A stretch of DNA of 64,000 bases from Gracilibacillus salitolerans (GCF_009650095.1 NZ_CP045915.1:4898001-4962000), one strand, 5' to 3'. Shown: positions 1 through 9,310, counted from the first letter of the stretch. Made by a program: numbers and translations. The notes: generated by a model from the letters alone, not told the origin.

Positions 1-3000
1 CATATAGGCTGTTTATCAGGTGAGGAAAGAGCAGCAATCCAATCCAGCAACTCACTTAAATAATCATTGGAAATCGCATATTCATTTTTCTTAGCAAATG
101 ATAACTGTCTTTCGATCCCTTCTTTTACCTGTTCTAAGTTATCTCCTTTAAGATACTGCGTCAGGCCAATGAATGCACCATTAGCACCAGCTAAATGCAG
201 ATTACCTGATTCGATACAAAGCTGCTGCGACTTCTCTAAATAATCTAAGCTATAGCGGATAGGTTTTATCCAATGATTGACAAAAGCTCCAAACACAAAG
301 TACACACGTGCTTGTAATGCATTATTTCCAGACTTTTCTACATGCCGAATCGCAAGACTTCCAAATTGATAGCTTCCTTGATAATCACCAAAACCGGCAC
401 TTAATGTCAATGCATAATTGTTGTAAACGAGGGCAGAGAGATCCATATCACCGTATTTTAAGATTAAACGGAGGGCTCGGAGCATCAGAATCGTTGCTAA
501 ATTTTGATCGAAATGATAAGCCGGTGCATTTGAATTAATTAGTGTTCGCATAATCATTTTCTGATTTTTATCTGTTACGGGAGGGAGCTCTAGTAAATCT
601 TCTTCACGTTTGTTAGCTAAAGCTAGCTTTGTTAACAGATACTCCTTTGCTACCATCGATTTATTCGGATTATCTTTTATTTCAATACCAAATAATCGCA
701 AGCCATCAAGCCCTGAATTTGTCGCTTGTTTTACCTCATGTATATGGGTGTACAATGTTATTTTCAAATTGTATATATACAACTTTTCTTGTTTCGTTTT
801 TGGATTTAGCAATGTTTCTTCAAAAATGTCTTCTGCTTCTTCAAAAAATTGGTTAAGGTATAATGATTCTCCGTATCCCACCATAACAGAATATGTCTCT
901 TCATAATCACTCTCCCACTTATCCTGAGGTAATAATTGAAAAGCATTCTGATAAAATGTTAATCCTGATTTAAATGCTGCTGCACGCTTTGCTTGTTCCC
1001 CAGCCATTCGATTCCATTTGATTAAATCCTTTTTCTGATCTAAATTCAGCCGAGATTGACAGAGATTCAAATGGTTTACAATCGAAAAAATGTGTTCCTC
1101 TATTTCATCTGTTGTCAAATGACTAATTAATTCTTCTGCGATCGTTAAATGACTTTGTTCTCTTTCTTCTTTGGACATCGATGTATAAAAAGCTTGTTGA
1201 ATCTTATCGTGTAGAAATCGATAATTTGGAGGGTTTTCGTTTAATAGCTGTTCATTCTCATTTGGATAAACCCATTTATAACGGGCATCCATCGGGAGGA
1301 TAACTCCTTCTTCTAACCCATTCCATAATTGATTTGCAGTTGTTACATAGCTTTTACCAGCAATCGTTGCCAATAATTTAAGGCTAAACTGACTTCCTAT
1401 ACAAGCAGCTAATCGTAAAAGCTTTTTCGTTTCCGATGATAACTTATTGATCTGCTTCATAATAAAATCAATCATAGAATCCGTCATTGGAATCTGTTTC
1501 AATGTGGTAAGGTTAATATGCCAAGTCGCTGTACTTAAATCAAAATGGATCATTTTTTCTTGATTTAATAATTGTAATAACTGAATGATAAAAAAAGGAT
1601 TTCCTCTTGTAATACGATAAATTAATTCAACCAATGGTTCCGCATCCATCGCTTCAAGAGCAAGGATTTCCTCCACCCACTGTTCGATGTGGATCTTAAC
1701 TAAGGGATGGACAGGAATAGTAGATACACGTACATCCGTATGATTGATTTGGTTGACAAAAACTTCAAACGGATGACCAACCGATACTTCATTATCACGA
1801 TAAGCACCAATAATTAGTAAATTTCTTCTGTCTGGATTTGTTAGGAGATGCCTCATTAAATCAAGTGTCGCATTATCTGCCCACTGTAAATCGTCGATAA
1901 ACAATACAAGTGGATGGTTCTCTGTAGCAAACACATCAACAAATTTCCTGACCGCTAACATGAAACGATTATGAACTCCTTGCGGTGGTAAGTCTGATCC
2001 TTCTTCCTGCTTCCCAATTAACCATTCAATTTCAGGGATAAAATTTGCGATCACCCAAGCATTATTGGCCAATGAAAGATTCAGTTTATCTCTCCACCTT
2101 TGAATACTGTCTGCGTCCTCCGATAAAATTTGCCTTATTAAAGACCGAAAAGCTTCAATAATAGGTGCATAAGGGATATGCTTCTGATATTGAACGAACT
2201 TACCTGTAATGAAATATCCTTGTTTGTTTAATAATGGCCGATGCAGTTTATGAACCAGTGCCGTCTTACCTATGCCAGACGGACCTGGGAGAAGTACGAG
2301 TGCAGGCTCGCCATGCTGTACATGCTCGAACTTACCGATAAGTTCCTCCAGTTCACGATCTCTGCCATAAAGTTTATTTGGCTTCTCAAGCATGGGACTT
2401 GCATCATGCTCTCCTAATGAAAATAATTCTAAGTGATTATCGGAATAAAAAGAATGGGAACATTTCTCTAAATCTTTTTTTAATCCGTAAGTACTTTGAT
2501 ACCTTTGTTCTGGCATTTTAGAAAGGAGCTTCATGATGATATTAGATAGGATTTCGGGTACCGTTGGATTTACCTCATGAGGATACATTGCCGTTTGCGC
2601 CAGATGTGCATGAATCACTTCAACCGGGTCCTTCATTGCAAATGGAACACGACCTGTGGCTAGTTGATAGAACAGAATGCCTAATGAATATAGATCGGTA
2701 CGGTAATCAATGGGCCGATTCATCCTACCCGTTTGCTCAGGGGATACATAGCTAACTTCTTCTATCTGATAAGGTGTTATATCGGCTTGTGGCATTTCTT
2801 TAGATAGCATGGTTGATTGGTGAAAGCCTGTTAATTTTAGTTGATCAGTATCTGGGTCATATAAAATATGATCTGGTTGAATCGATTTATGAATGATATT
2901 TTTTTGATGAACAGAAGCAAGAATAGATGTTAATTTAATTGCGATCTTTAGAAATGTACTGATATCAAAGACCTGATTACTTCTTAACCAGTCTGTTAAA

Positions 3001-3266
3001 CGTTGGCCATCAAAAAACTCCATCACCAAATAAGGTTGTTCCTTACTTTTTTCCAAGGATACCGGCTTTAGAACACCATAAAGATCTATGTCAGATAGCG
3101 TATAATACTCATGAATTAATTCAGCTTTTGATTGAGGATGTGCTTTATTACGGATTGTCTTTATCAAAGCTTGTCGATTGTTGAAGTTGGAAACGGCTTT
3201 ATATAGTGCCCATGAGTTGGTAGCAATAATCGTATCAGTCAACTGATAATTCGACATTTTTTTCAT
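1..3266 (-). CDS. Hybrid Ser/Thr (pseudo)kinase - AAA ATPase sensor protein, 3' end outside window
   Basis: One frame stays open from an ATG at 3266 (AGGGTG 7 nt upstream) to the window edge, giving 1088 residues without a stop. Residues about 10-270 have a protein-kinase fold; about 300-620 are an AAA/STAND-type ATPase with Walker A GPSGIGKT near residue 328 and Walker B LVLFIDDLQWAD near 455; the helical part after it contains NYRFLHDKIQ, typical of the large family whose members end in GAF and histidine-kinase domains. Those C-terminal domains would lie beyond the window, so the histidine kinase is inferred. Odd: the catalytic loop reads IHKS (Asp replaced by Ser128), the following Asn is His, and DFG is replaced by GFH at 147-149, so the kinase domain is probably inactive. 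The OmpR-type regulator at 3517-4260 on the same strand is a possible partner. Confidence 0.85.
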   Translation of the reverse strand, partial: MKKMSNYQLTDTIIATNSWALYKAVSNFNNRQALIKTIRNKAHPQSKAELIHEYYTLSDIDLYGVLKPVSLEKSKEQPYLVMEFFDGQRLTDWLRSNQVFDISTFLKIAIKLTSILASVHQKNIIHKSIQPDHILYDPDTDQLKLTGFHQSTMLSKEMPQADITPYQIEEVSYVSPEQTGRMNRPIDYRTDLYSLGILFYQLATGRVPFAMKDPVEVIHAHLAQTAMYPHEVNPTVPEILSNIIMKLLSKMPEQRYQSTYGLKKDLEKCSHSFYSDNHLELFSLGEHDASPMLEKPNKLYGRDRELEELIGKFEHVQHGEPALVLLPGPSGIGKTALVHKLHRPLLNKQGYFITGKFVQYQKHIPYAPIIEAFRSLIRQILSEDADSIQRWRDKLNLSLANNAWVIANFIPEIEWLIGKQEEGSDLPPQGVHNRFMLAVRKFVDVFATENHPLVLFIDDLQWADNATLDLMRHLLTNPDRRNLLIIGAYRDNEVSVGHPFEVFVNQINHTDVRVSTIPVHPLVKIHIEQWVEEILALEAMDAEPLVELIYRITRGNPFFIIQLLQLLNQEKMIHFDLSTATWHINLTTLKQIPMTDSMIDFIMKQINKLSSETKKLLRLAACIGSQFSLKLLATIAGKSYVTTANQLWNGLEEGVILPMDARYKWVYPNENEQLLNENPPNYRFLHDKIQQAFYTSMSKEEREQSHLTIAEELISHLTTDEIEEHIFSIVNHLNLCQSRLNLDQKKDLIKWNRMAGEQAKRAAAFKSGLTFYQNAFQLLPQDKWESDYEETYSVMVGYGESLYLNQFFEEAEDIFEETLLNPKTKQEKLYIYNLKITLYTHIHEVKQATNSGLDGLRLFGIEIKDNPNKSMVAKEYLLTKLALANKREEDLLELPPVTDKNQKMIMRTLINSNAPAYHFDQNLATILMLRALRLILKYGDMDLSALVYNNYALTLSAGFGDYQGSYQFGSLAIRHVEKSGNNALQARVYFVFGAFVNHWIKPIRYSLDYLEKSQQLCIESGNLHLAGANGAFIGLTQYLKGDNLEQVKEGIERQLSFAKKNEYAISNDYLSELLDWIAALSSPDKQPI

Positions 3267-3376
3267 TATCTATCACCCTAATTTTCAAAATTTAAAGTTA
3301 ATTTTAACCAAATTTAAACTCTTTTTTAAACTCGCACCTTATACTTTGGATGACGAGCCAAAAAGGGGGAATTCAT

Positions 3377-3520
3377 ATGCTAGATGCAAAGAAACAAAAT
3401 CATCAGAATAATCAGGAAGTAGATAAGGAATGGTTGATCTTACTAACTTTCGCAAAACAAAAAGGATTTACTGTACAGCAAGTGAAGCAATTCTTAAGAG
3501 AGAAGAAGTTATCTGATTAA
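3377..3520 (+). CDS. SinI-like anti-repressor micro-protein
   Basis: A 47-residue protein with ATG at 3377 and a strong AAGGGGGA site 6 nt upstream. The core VDKEWLILLTFAKQKGF followed by VQQVKQFLREKK matches the SinI domain pattern (D-x-EW-x3-hydrophobic-x-A-K-x-G, then a second helix) that pairs with the SinR C-terminus to switch off repression of biofilm matrix genes in Bacillus. No SinR-like HTH gene lies next to it, so it may act on a distant SinR or on another protein with the same helical hook. It is divergent from the hybrid kinase, and its stop codon overlaps that of the convergent response regulator by two bases. Family call from sequence pattern; function inferred. Confidence 0.7.
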   Translation: MLDAKKQNHQNNQEVDKEWLILLTFAKQKGFTVQQVKQFLREKKLSD

Positions 3521-4260
3521 GGCGATTTAACATCATGGTGTTGTTCGATTCGATTAAATTTATAACCAATCCCGCGCACCGTTTCAATATATTTAAATGG
3601 ATTAGTATTTGTTTCTAATTTTTTTCTTAAATTGCTGATATGTACCATCACTGTCCGATAATCTCCTAAACTATTTTCGTCCCAGATTAACTCAAACAAT
3701 TTCTCTACACTAAAGATTCTTTCTGGATTTTGCGCTAACAAACATAAGATTTGAAACTCCTTTGCTGATAAATGTAATGTTTGGTTATTTAATTTCACAA
3801 CAGCACTGTCAAGATTAAGCACTAGACCAGGGTATTCAATTATATTTGATTTTTCCTCAGAGGTTTCATTTTGTTTGTTTGGATGGGACAATTTCCGATA
3901 CCTACGTAAATGTGCCTTTATTTTAGCCATTAATACTGGTGAACTAGTAGTTTTTTCAATAAAGTCATCTCCACCAACACCCAATCCTAAAATTTTATCC
4001 ATATCATCTTGTTTGGAGCTAAGGAAAATAATAGGTATATCTATTATTTTTTTTATTTCCTGGCAGAGCTCATATCCGTCTAATTTAGGCATCATCACGT
4101 CTAAAATGATTAAATCCGGTGCTTCCTGCTCCACCCTTGCCAGCGCTTCTAACCCATCTGCAGCAGATAACACTTGGTAGCCGTTCTCTTTCATATATAA
4201 TTCCAGTATGGTACGCATATCCGCGTCATCATCGACTATTAAAATCTTTTCGCTAGCCAC
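3517..4260 (-). CDS. OmpR-family response regulator
   Basis: 247 residues from a GTG at 4260 preceded by AGGGGAGG; an upstream GTG at 4290 is in frame but has no ribosome site. N-terminal receiver domain: acidic pair in LIVDDDADM, phospho-acceptor Asp in LIILDVMMP, switch Ser in FLSSK, and the conserved Lys in FIEKTT (the usual KPF is KTT here). C-terminal OmpR/PhoB winged helix (about 130-240) with LSAKEFQILCLLA and VRGIGYKF. No ordinary histidine-kinase gene is adjacent; the hybrid sensor downstream on the same strand is the best candidate partner. It converges on the SinI-like gene. Confidence 0.88.
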   Translation of the reverse strand: MASEKILIVDDDADMRTILELYMKENGYQVLSAADGLEALARVEQEAPDLIILDVMMPKLDGYELCQEIKKIIDIPIIFLSSKQDDMDKILGLGVGGDDFIEKTTSSPVLMAKIKAHLRRYRKLSHPNKQNETSEEKSNIIEYPGLVLNLDSAVVKLNNQTLHLSAKEFQILCLLAQNPERIFSVEKLFELIWDENSLGDYRTVMVHISNLRKKLETNTNPFKYIETVRGIGYKFNRIEQHHDVKSP

Positions 4261-4501
4261 ATTTATTCCTCCCCTCTTAAACAAGTGCACTGATATTTTC
4301 TTCTTCCCACAATATTGTATATATCTTTCGTTACTTTTGGGTAATATAAACTACCTTTAAATGGTACTTTTCTATTAGTATACCAAAGGTTTTACCGAGA
4401 ACAACAATAAGATTATATTTATTACCAATTCTTCCATGATTTTCGTAGGATAATTCTACTAACTAACTTTAAACATACATACTACTTGCTTTTTTGTTAA
4501 G

Positions 4502-4645
4502 TGCAATACGGCTGCTAAAGTAGCCAAGTTTTTAATAGAAAAAGATTACTAGGTAAAAGAATTGACTGGTGGTATTGCAGCATGGCAACAAATGAATTTC
4601 CCTGTCTCGAAACAAGGAAACACCGAAGATCATTGTGGATGTTAA
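4502..4645 (+). pseudogene. Rhodanese-domain remnant
   Basis: Translation from 4502 gives CNTAAKVAKFLIEKDY, a TAG stop, then VKELTGGIAAWQQMNFPVS up to TAA at 4643-4645. The pattern (Cys loop, AAKxL..xGY, V..L.GGI.AWQ) is the C-terminal half of a rhodanese/sulfurtransferase domain. The N-terminal half is missing and one codon has become TAG, so this is a decayed gene. It is followed by a good terminator at 4673, consistent with once being a transcribed 3' end. Confidence 0.7.
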
Positions 4646-4672
4646 CAAAAGTAATATAAAAGATTAGTTTGG

Positions 4673-4717
4673 AGGAGACCGTCTACATTGTAAGCACGGT
4701 CTCCTTCGTTTTATTTT
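4673..4717 (+). terminator. Rho-independent terminator after the rhodanese relic
   Basis: Perfect 10-bp stem AGGAGACCGT / ACGGTCTCCT with a 13-nt loop, followed by a T-rich run (TTCGTTTTATTTTT). It would end transcripts from the decayed rhodanese gene and insulate the xylanase gene. Confidence 0.8.
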
Positions 4718-4756
4718 TCAGGCCTAATTTAAAAATATATTTAATTTCTTAAGAAT

Positions 4757-4790
4757 AACCTTTAACTTTTGTGGTTAAAGGTTTTCTCTT
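4757..4790 (+). terminator. Leader hairpin upstream of the xylanase gene
   Basis: AACCTTTAAC / GTTAAAGGTT forms a 10-bp stem with a 7-nt loop, followed by TTCTCTTT, about 100 nt before the start codon. It could be an intrinsic terminator or an attenuator in the leader of the xylanase gene; the sequence alone does not decide. Confidence 0.45.
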
Positions 4791-4833
4791 TACAAGCTAA
4801 AATGATAGGTGGAAAGGAGGTAATTCACATTTT

Positions 4834-4847
4834 TGTAAGCGTTTTAT
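4834..4847 (+). promoter_or_regulatory. Possible cre-like (CcpA) box
   Basis: TGTAAGCGTTTTAT fits the cre consensus WTGNNARCGNWWWCAW in its left half and centre but lacks the final CA. It sits 39 bp before the xylanase start. Catabolite control of a xylanase is expected, but this is a weak match. Confidence 0.35.
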
Positions 4848-4885
4848 ATTTTGAAACAAAACTTTTATATGGAGGAATAGAAAAT

Positions 4886-7800
4886 ATGAACAGGAATTTT
4901 AAAAGAATTATTTCATTATTTCTCGTAGCAATTTTGGTCATTCCATCAGGTTGGATTACACCGGTTGCAGAAGCGGCAACGAACGAAGATATCCCGGTTC
5001 TTCTATATCACCGCGTCGTTGAAAATCCTACCAATGAATGGACGGATACCAGTATCGAAAAGTTTGAACAAACAATGAAATATCTCCAAGACAATGGTTA
5101 TAACACATTATCCGCAGAACAATATGTCAGTATCATGGAAGGAACAGAAACGGCACCTGAAAATCCGATTCTATTAACCTTTGATGATGCTACTCCTGAC
5201 TTTATCACCAATGCGCTACCTATCTTAGAAAAGTATGACATGCATGCTGTTCAATTTGTTATCACTGACTGGATTGATGGTGATTACAGTATGTCAGAAG
5301 AACAGCTGAAGAGTTTAACAGAAAATCCAAATGTCAGTCTGCAAAATCATTCCAAATCACATGATGAAGACATTTGGGGTAATGATGGAAGTATAAGAAG
5401 TGACATCACAAGAGAACAAGCTGAGGAAGAAATAACTCAAGCTAACACGTATCTAATGGAGATTACAGGTCAAGAACCTATTCTTATGGCATACCCTTAT
5501 GGCAGCTACAATAATGTAGTAAAAGAGGTTAACGAAGAAAATGGTATTCAATATGCATTTAAAGTTGGCTATCCTGATGAGGATGAATATACCCTGGGGC
5601 GTCATTATGTAGTAATGGACACGACGCTTGGTGAAATTGCGGAGTGGATTGATGGCCCTACACCAGAAACGGAATCAGGAGAACAATCAGAGGTGGAAAC
5701 CGTATATCATGAAACCTTTGAAGATGGTTTAGGTGTTGCAACGCCAGCTGGTGATGCTCAATTAGATTCAGTGTCTGATATTGTGTTTGAAGATAATGAA
5801 AATGGAAAAGCAGTTCATGTAAGCGAGAGAACCAATAATTGGGACGGTGTTGACATTCCATTCAATGACGTCAATATGGAAGATAGCAAAACCTATATGA
5901 TTACTATCACTGGTTATGTAGATGAAAATACCACCATACCAGAAGGTGCTCAAGCTTTGCTTCAAAATGTAGAAAGCTATAATGGATTATATGTAGCTGC
6001 TGATTTTGTAGCAGGACAAGCCTTTACCTTATCTGGAGAATATACCGTCGACGCAAGCGAAGACAGAGCTTTACGAATCCAATCTAATGATGAGGGATCA
6101 ACAGTTCCATTTTATATCGGGGATATCCATATTACCGAAGAAGTGACTTCAGAAGACGATGGTGAAGAAGGGCCAGATGAACAAAGACCACCTGCTAAAG
6201 ATTTCACCACCGTTACCTTTGAAGACCAATCAACAGGTGGTTTTGAAGCTAGAGGTGATTCGGAAACTCTTACAGTAACAGACGAAGCGAATCATACAGA
6301 AAATGGCTCCTATGCATTAAAAGTGGAGGAAAGAGCAGAAAATTGGCATGGACCATCATTACGTGTGGAGCAATATGTAGATCAAGGACAAGAATATAAA
6401 ATTTCCGCATGGGTCAAGCTGATCTCACCAGATAGTTCACAGCTTCAGCTTTCAACTCAAGTTGGTGAAGGTGACAGTGCTAATTACAATAACCTACAAG
6501 GAAAAACAATTAGTACAGAGGACGGCTGGGTCCAATTCGAAGGAACATATCGTTACAGTAGTGTAGGTGGCGAATATTTAACTATTTATATAGAAAGCTC
6601 GAATAACAGTACGGCTTCATTCTATATCGACGATGTAACTTTTGAACCTACTGATTCAGGAGAAGTTGAAATCGAAAAAGATCTAACGCCAATAAAAGAT
6701 GTATATGAAGACTATTTCTTGATAGGAAATGCAGTCTCTAATGCCGAATTTGAAGGTACAAGAATGGAACTTCTTAACATGCATCACAACCTTGTCACAG
6801 CAGAGAATGCGATGAAACCTGGTTATGCATACAATGATGACAGAGAATTTGATTTTACTGCTGAAGATGCACTTGTTGGTGAAGCCTTGGAGCAAGGATT
6901 ACAAATACATGGTCATGTCCTTGTTTGGCACCAACAATCAGATGAATGGCTACATTCTGACGAAAATGGTGAACCTTTAAGTCGGGAAGAAGCTCTTGAA
7001 AACTTAAGAAACCATGTTCAAACAACTGTTGAGCATTTCGGACCAAACGTGATTTCCTGGGACGTTGTCAATGAAGCAATGATTGATAATCCGCCTAATC
7101 CATCCGACTGGAAAGCATCCTTACGTCAATCAGGTTGGTATCATGCTATTGGCGAGGACTATGTAGAACAATCTTTCCGTGCAGCAAAAGAGGTAATTGA
7201 TGAAAAGGGCTGGGATATCAAGCTATATTACAATGATTACAATGATGATAATCAAAACAAAGCAGAAGCCATTTACCAGATGGTGAAAGAAATAAATGAG
7301 AATTATGCAACAGAAAATGACGGTGAATTGCTCATTGGCGGCGTCGGCATGCAGGGACACTACAATTTAAACACCAATCCTGAAAATGTAAGACGTTCAA
7401 TGGAGAAGTTTATTTCTCTTGGTGTGGAGGTTGGTGTGACAGAGCTTGACATTACAGCTGGTAGCGACAATGAGTTAACAGAGCAGCAAGCAAATGCCCA
7501 AGGTTATCTCTATGCACAATTGTTCCAGATTTACAGAGAACATGCAGAAGATATCTCACGCGTTACATTTTGGGGGCTAAATGATGCTACAAGCTGGAGA
7601 GCTGAACAAAGCCCATTATTGTTTGATAAAAACTTGCAAGCAAAACCGGCATACCATGCTGTGATCGATCCTGATACATTTATTGAAGAACACGAACTGG
7701 AGGAGACAGAAGCAAATCAAGCCACTTCTTCATTTGGAACTCCAGAAATCGACGGGGCCATAGATGATGTTTGGAGCGATGCACCAAAGTTGCCAGTTAA

Positions 7801-9058
7801 TCGCTATCAGATGGCTTGGCAGGGAGCAAACGGAACAGCCAAAACTTTATGGGATGACGAAAACCTGTATGTCTTGATTCAGGTAAGTGATTCAGATCTT
7901 GACGATACAAACGAAAATGCTTGGGAACAGGATTCCATAGAAGTATTTGTTGACGAAAATAATGCAAAGACATCATTCTATGAAGATGGAGACGGACAAT
8001 ATAGAGTAAACTTTAACAATGAGACCTCCTTCAACCCGGAAAGCATTGCTGACGGATTCGAATCAGCAACGGATGTTTCAGATAATGGTTACACTGTAGA
8101 GGTAAAGATACCTTTTAAAACGATTACTCCTTCTGAAGATACAGAGATTGGTTTTGACGTACAAATTAATGACGCAAAAGACGGCGCACGAGAAAGTGTT
8201 GCAACATGGAACGATACAACAGGATCCAGCTATCAGGATACATCCGTATTTGGTATTTTAACACTGAAAGATTCAAGAGACTCAACACCTGAACCAGAAG
8301 AGCCTCAACCGGAAGATCCAAAAGATCCAGGTTTAGATGATCCAAAACCTGAAAAACCAAAACAAATCGTAACCGAACCCATAGTGCAAGATAAACAAGC
8401 AACCATTAAAGATGACGACATTAATAAAGTAGAACAAGAAGACGAATTAGTCATCAATCTAAAAAATCAAGACTCTTCCATAACTGTTTCATTTACTAGC
8501 GATCAAGTGAAACAGTTAAAGCAACAAAATGCTCGCATCACCATTAACATGAAAGATGTGAGTATCCAATTGTCTGCCTCCATATTTACCAATGGAGATC
8601 AAGCTGTCGATTTGAAAATAAAAAGAATGAAAGATATGGAAGATGCATTAAGCGCAGTCTATGACTTTACCATTTTCCAAGGTGACGAAGAAATCAGTCC
8701 GTTTGATTCCAAGGTTACCCTTTCATTTAAAGTCGATAAGGATCAAATAAAAGATCCTAACAATGTCAAATTGTTCTACTGGAATCCAGATACAGAGGAA
8801 TGGGTACTCATCGGTGGAGAATACAAAGATGGGGTAGTGACAGCCGAAACGGATCACTTCAGTACATTTGCCGTATTTGAGATAGAAAACGAAGAGGAAT
8901 ATAAGGAAGAACCTGAGGCAGATGAAGTAGATCAAGTCGACGAGGAGAATGAATTACCTGACACGGCTACAAGAACATTCAACTATTTAGTGGCGGGATT
9001 AATTATACTACTTGTAGGCGCGGCTTTCCTTCTAATTAATAAAAGGAGAAAAGTTTAA
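4886..9058 (+). CDS. Cell-wall-anchored acetylxylan esterase / GH10 xylanase (CE4-CBM-CBM-GH10-CBM9-LPDTA)
   Basis: 1390 residues from ATG 4886, chosen for GGAGG 10 nt upstream. Domains: signal peptide 1-30; NodB/CE4 polysaccharide deacetylase about 33-258 with TFDD at 98-101, metal-ligand pattern H155-x3-H159 and YPYGSYN at 203-209; two beta-sandwich carbohydrate-binding modules of CBM22/CBM4_9 type at about 270-425 and 445-595; GH10 about 600-935 with acid/base E730 in WDVVNEA and nucleophile E853 in VTELDI; CBM9-like about 950-1135; Pro/Glu linker; an unassigned domain; and a sortase signal LPDTA at 1357-1361 with a membrane helix and basic tail. It should deacetylate and cut xylan while covalently held on the cell wall. 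LPDTA is a class D-type sortase motif rather than LPXTG. Followed by the secreted GH30 gene, so the two likely act together. Confidence 0.93.
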   Translation: MNRNFKRIISLFLVAILVIPSGWITPVAEAATNEDIPVLLYHRVVENPTNEWTDTSIEKFEQTMKYLQDNGYNTLSAEQYVSIMEGTETAPENPILLTFDDATPDFITNALPILEKYDMHAVQFVITDWIDGDYSMSEEQLKSLTENPNVSLQNHSKSHDEDIWGNDGSIRSDITREQAEEEITQANTYLMEITGQEPILMAYPYGSYNNVVKEVNEENGIQYAFKVGYPDEDEYTLGRHYVVMDTTLGEIAEWIDGPTPETESGEQSEVETVYHETFEDGLGVATPAGDAQLDSVSDIVFEDNENGKAVHVSERTNNWDGVDIPFNDVNMEDSKTYMITITGYVDENTTIPEGAQALLQNVESYNGLYVAADFVAGQAFTLSGEYTVDASEDRALRIQSNDEGSTVPFYIGDIHITEEVTSEDDGEEGPDEQRPPAKDFTTVTFEDQSTGGFEARGDSETLTVTDEANHTENGSYALKVEERAENWHGPSLRVEQYVDQGQEYKISAWVKLISPDSSQLQLSTQVGEGDSANYNNLQGKTISTEDGWVQFEGTYRYSSVGGEYLTIYIESSNNSTASFYIDDVTFEPTDSGEVEIEKDLTPIKDVYEDYFLIGNAVSNAEFEGTRMELLNMHHNLVTAENAMKPGYAYNDDREFDFTAEDALVGEALEQGLQIHGHVLVWHQQSDEWLHSDENGEPLSREEALENLRNHVQTTVEHFGPNVISWDVVNEAMIDNPPNPSDWKASLRQSGWYHAIGEDYVEQSFRAAKEVIDEKGWDIKLYYNDYNDDNQNKAEAIYQMVKEINENYATENDGELLIGGVGMQGHYNLNTNPENVRRSMEKFISLGVEVGVTELDITAGSDNELTEQQANAQGYLYAQLFQIYREHAEDISRVTFWGLNDATSWRAEQSPLLFDKNLQAKPAYHAVIDPDTFIEEHELEETEANQATSSFGTPEIDGAIDDVWSDAPKLPVNRYQMAWQGANGTAKTLWDDENLYVLIQVSDSDLDDTNENAWEQDSIEVFVDENNAKTSFYEDGDGQYRVNFNNETSFNPESIADGFESATDVSDNGYTVEVKIPFKTITPSEDTEIGFDVQINDAKDGARESVATWNDTTGSSYQDTSVFGILTLKDSRDSTPEPEEPQPEDPKDPGLDDPKPEKPKQIVTEPIVQDKQATIKDDDINKVEQEDELVINLKNQDSSITVSFTSDQVKQLKQQNARITINMKDVSIQLSASIFTNGDQAVDLKIKRMKDMEDALSAVYDFTIFQGDEEISPFDSKVTLSFKVDKDQIKDPNNVKLFYWNPDTEEWVLIGGEYKDGVVTAETDHFSTFAVFEIENEEEYKEEPEADEVDQVDEENELPDTATRTFNYLVAGLIILLVGAAFLLINKRRKV

Positions 9059-9077
9059 ATTTAAACAATGCACATGA

Positions 9078-9110
9078 AGAGGCTGACGGTATTTCGTCAG
9101 TCTCTATTTT
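9078..9110 (+). terminator. Terminator of the xylanase gene
   Basis: AGAGGCTGACG / CGTCAGTCTCT (11 bp with one G-T pair), 5-nt loop, then TATTTT, starting 20 nt after the stop codon. Confidence 0.65.
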
Positions 9111-9134
9111 CGTTCCTGTCATTGTATCAAACGT

Positions 9135-9214
9135 GATTTCTATTTACATTCGGGTTTTATTATCAACTTAGGTGCTTTACTATCAACTTTCGAGATTTAC
9201 TAACACTCTTTAAT
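9135..9214. repeat. Four-unit, 20-bp-period degenerate tandem repeat
   Basis: Units begin at 9135, 9155, 9175 and 9195; the conserved part is TTTAYTATCAACTTNSG in units 2 and 3 and is weaker in units 1 and 4. No coding frame or RNA hairpin explains it. It lies between the two glycoside hydrolase genes. Confidence 0.55.
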
Positions 9215-9296
9215 CAGGCTATTGATAAATGAACATTTTCATATATTATTCTTAAAATTGAAAGTTGATATTACTTTTCAATTTTGGTAACATTTA

Positions 9297-9310
9297 TGAA
9301 AACGGATTCA
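9297..9310 (+). promoter_or_regulatory. cre box (CcpA site) upstream of the GH30 gene
   Basis: TGAAAACGGATTCA, preceded by A, matches 15 of 16 positions of WTGNNARCGNWWWCAW. It is 153 bp before the GH30 start, in the expected place for carbon catabolite repression of a secreted hydrolase. Confidence 0.6.

Noticed and set aside
1..3266. Several 60-100 codon plus-strand frames opposite the hybrid kinase (for example 610-906)
   Set aside because: They are antisense shadows without ribosome sites; the minus frame carries clear kinase and ATPase motifs.
4805..4836. AAAGGAGGT site followed by TTG in the xylanase leader, considered as a leader-peptide gene
   Set aside because: The TTG is directly followed by TAA, so no peptide is encoded; the xylanase has its own site at 4871.
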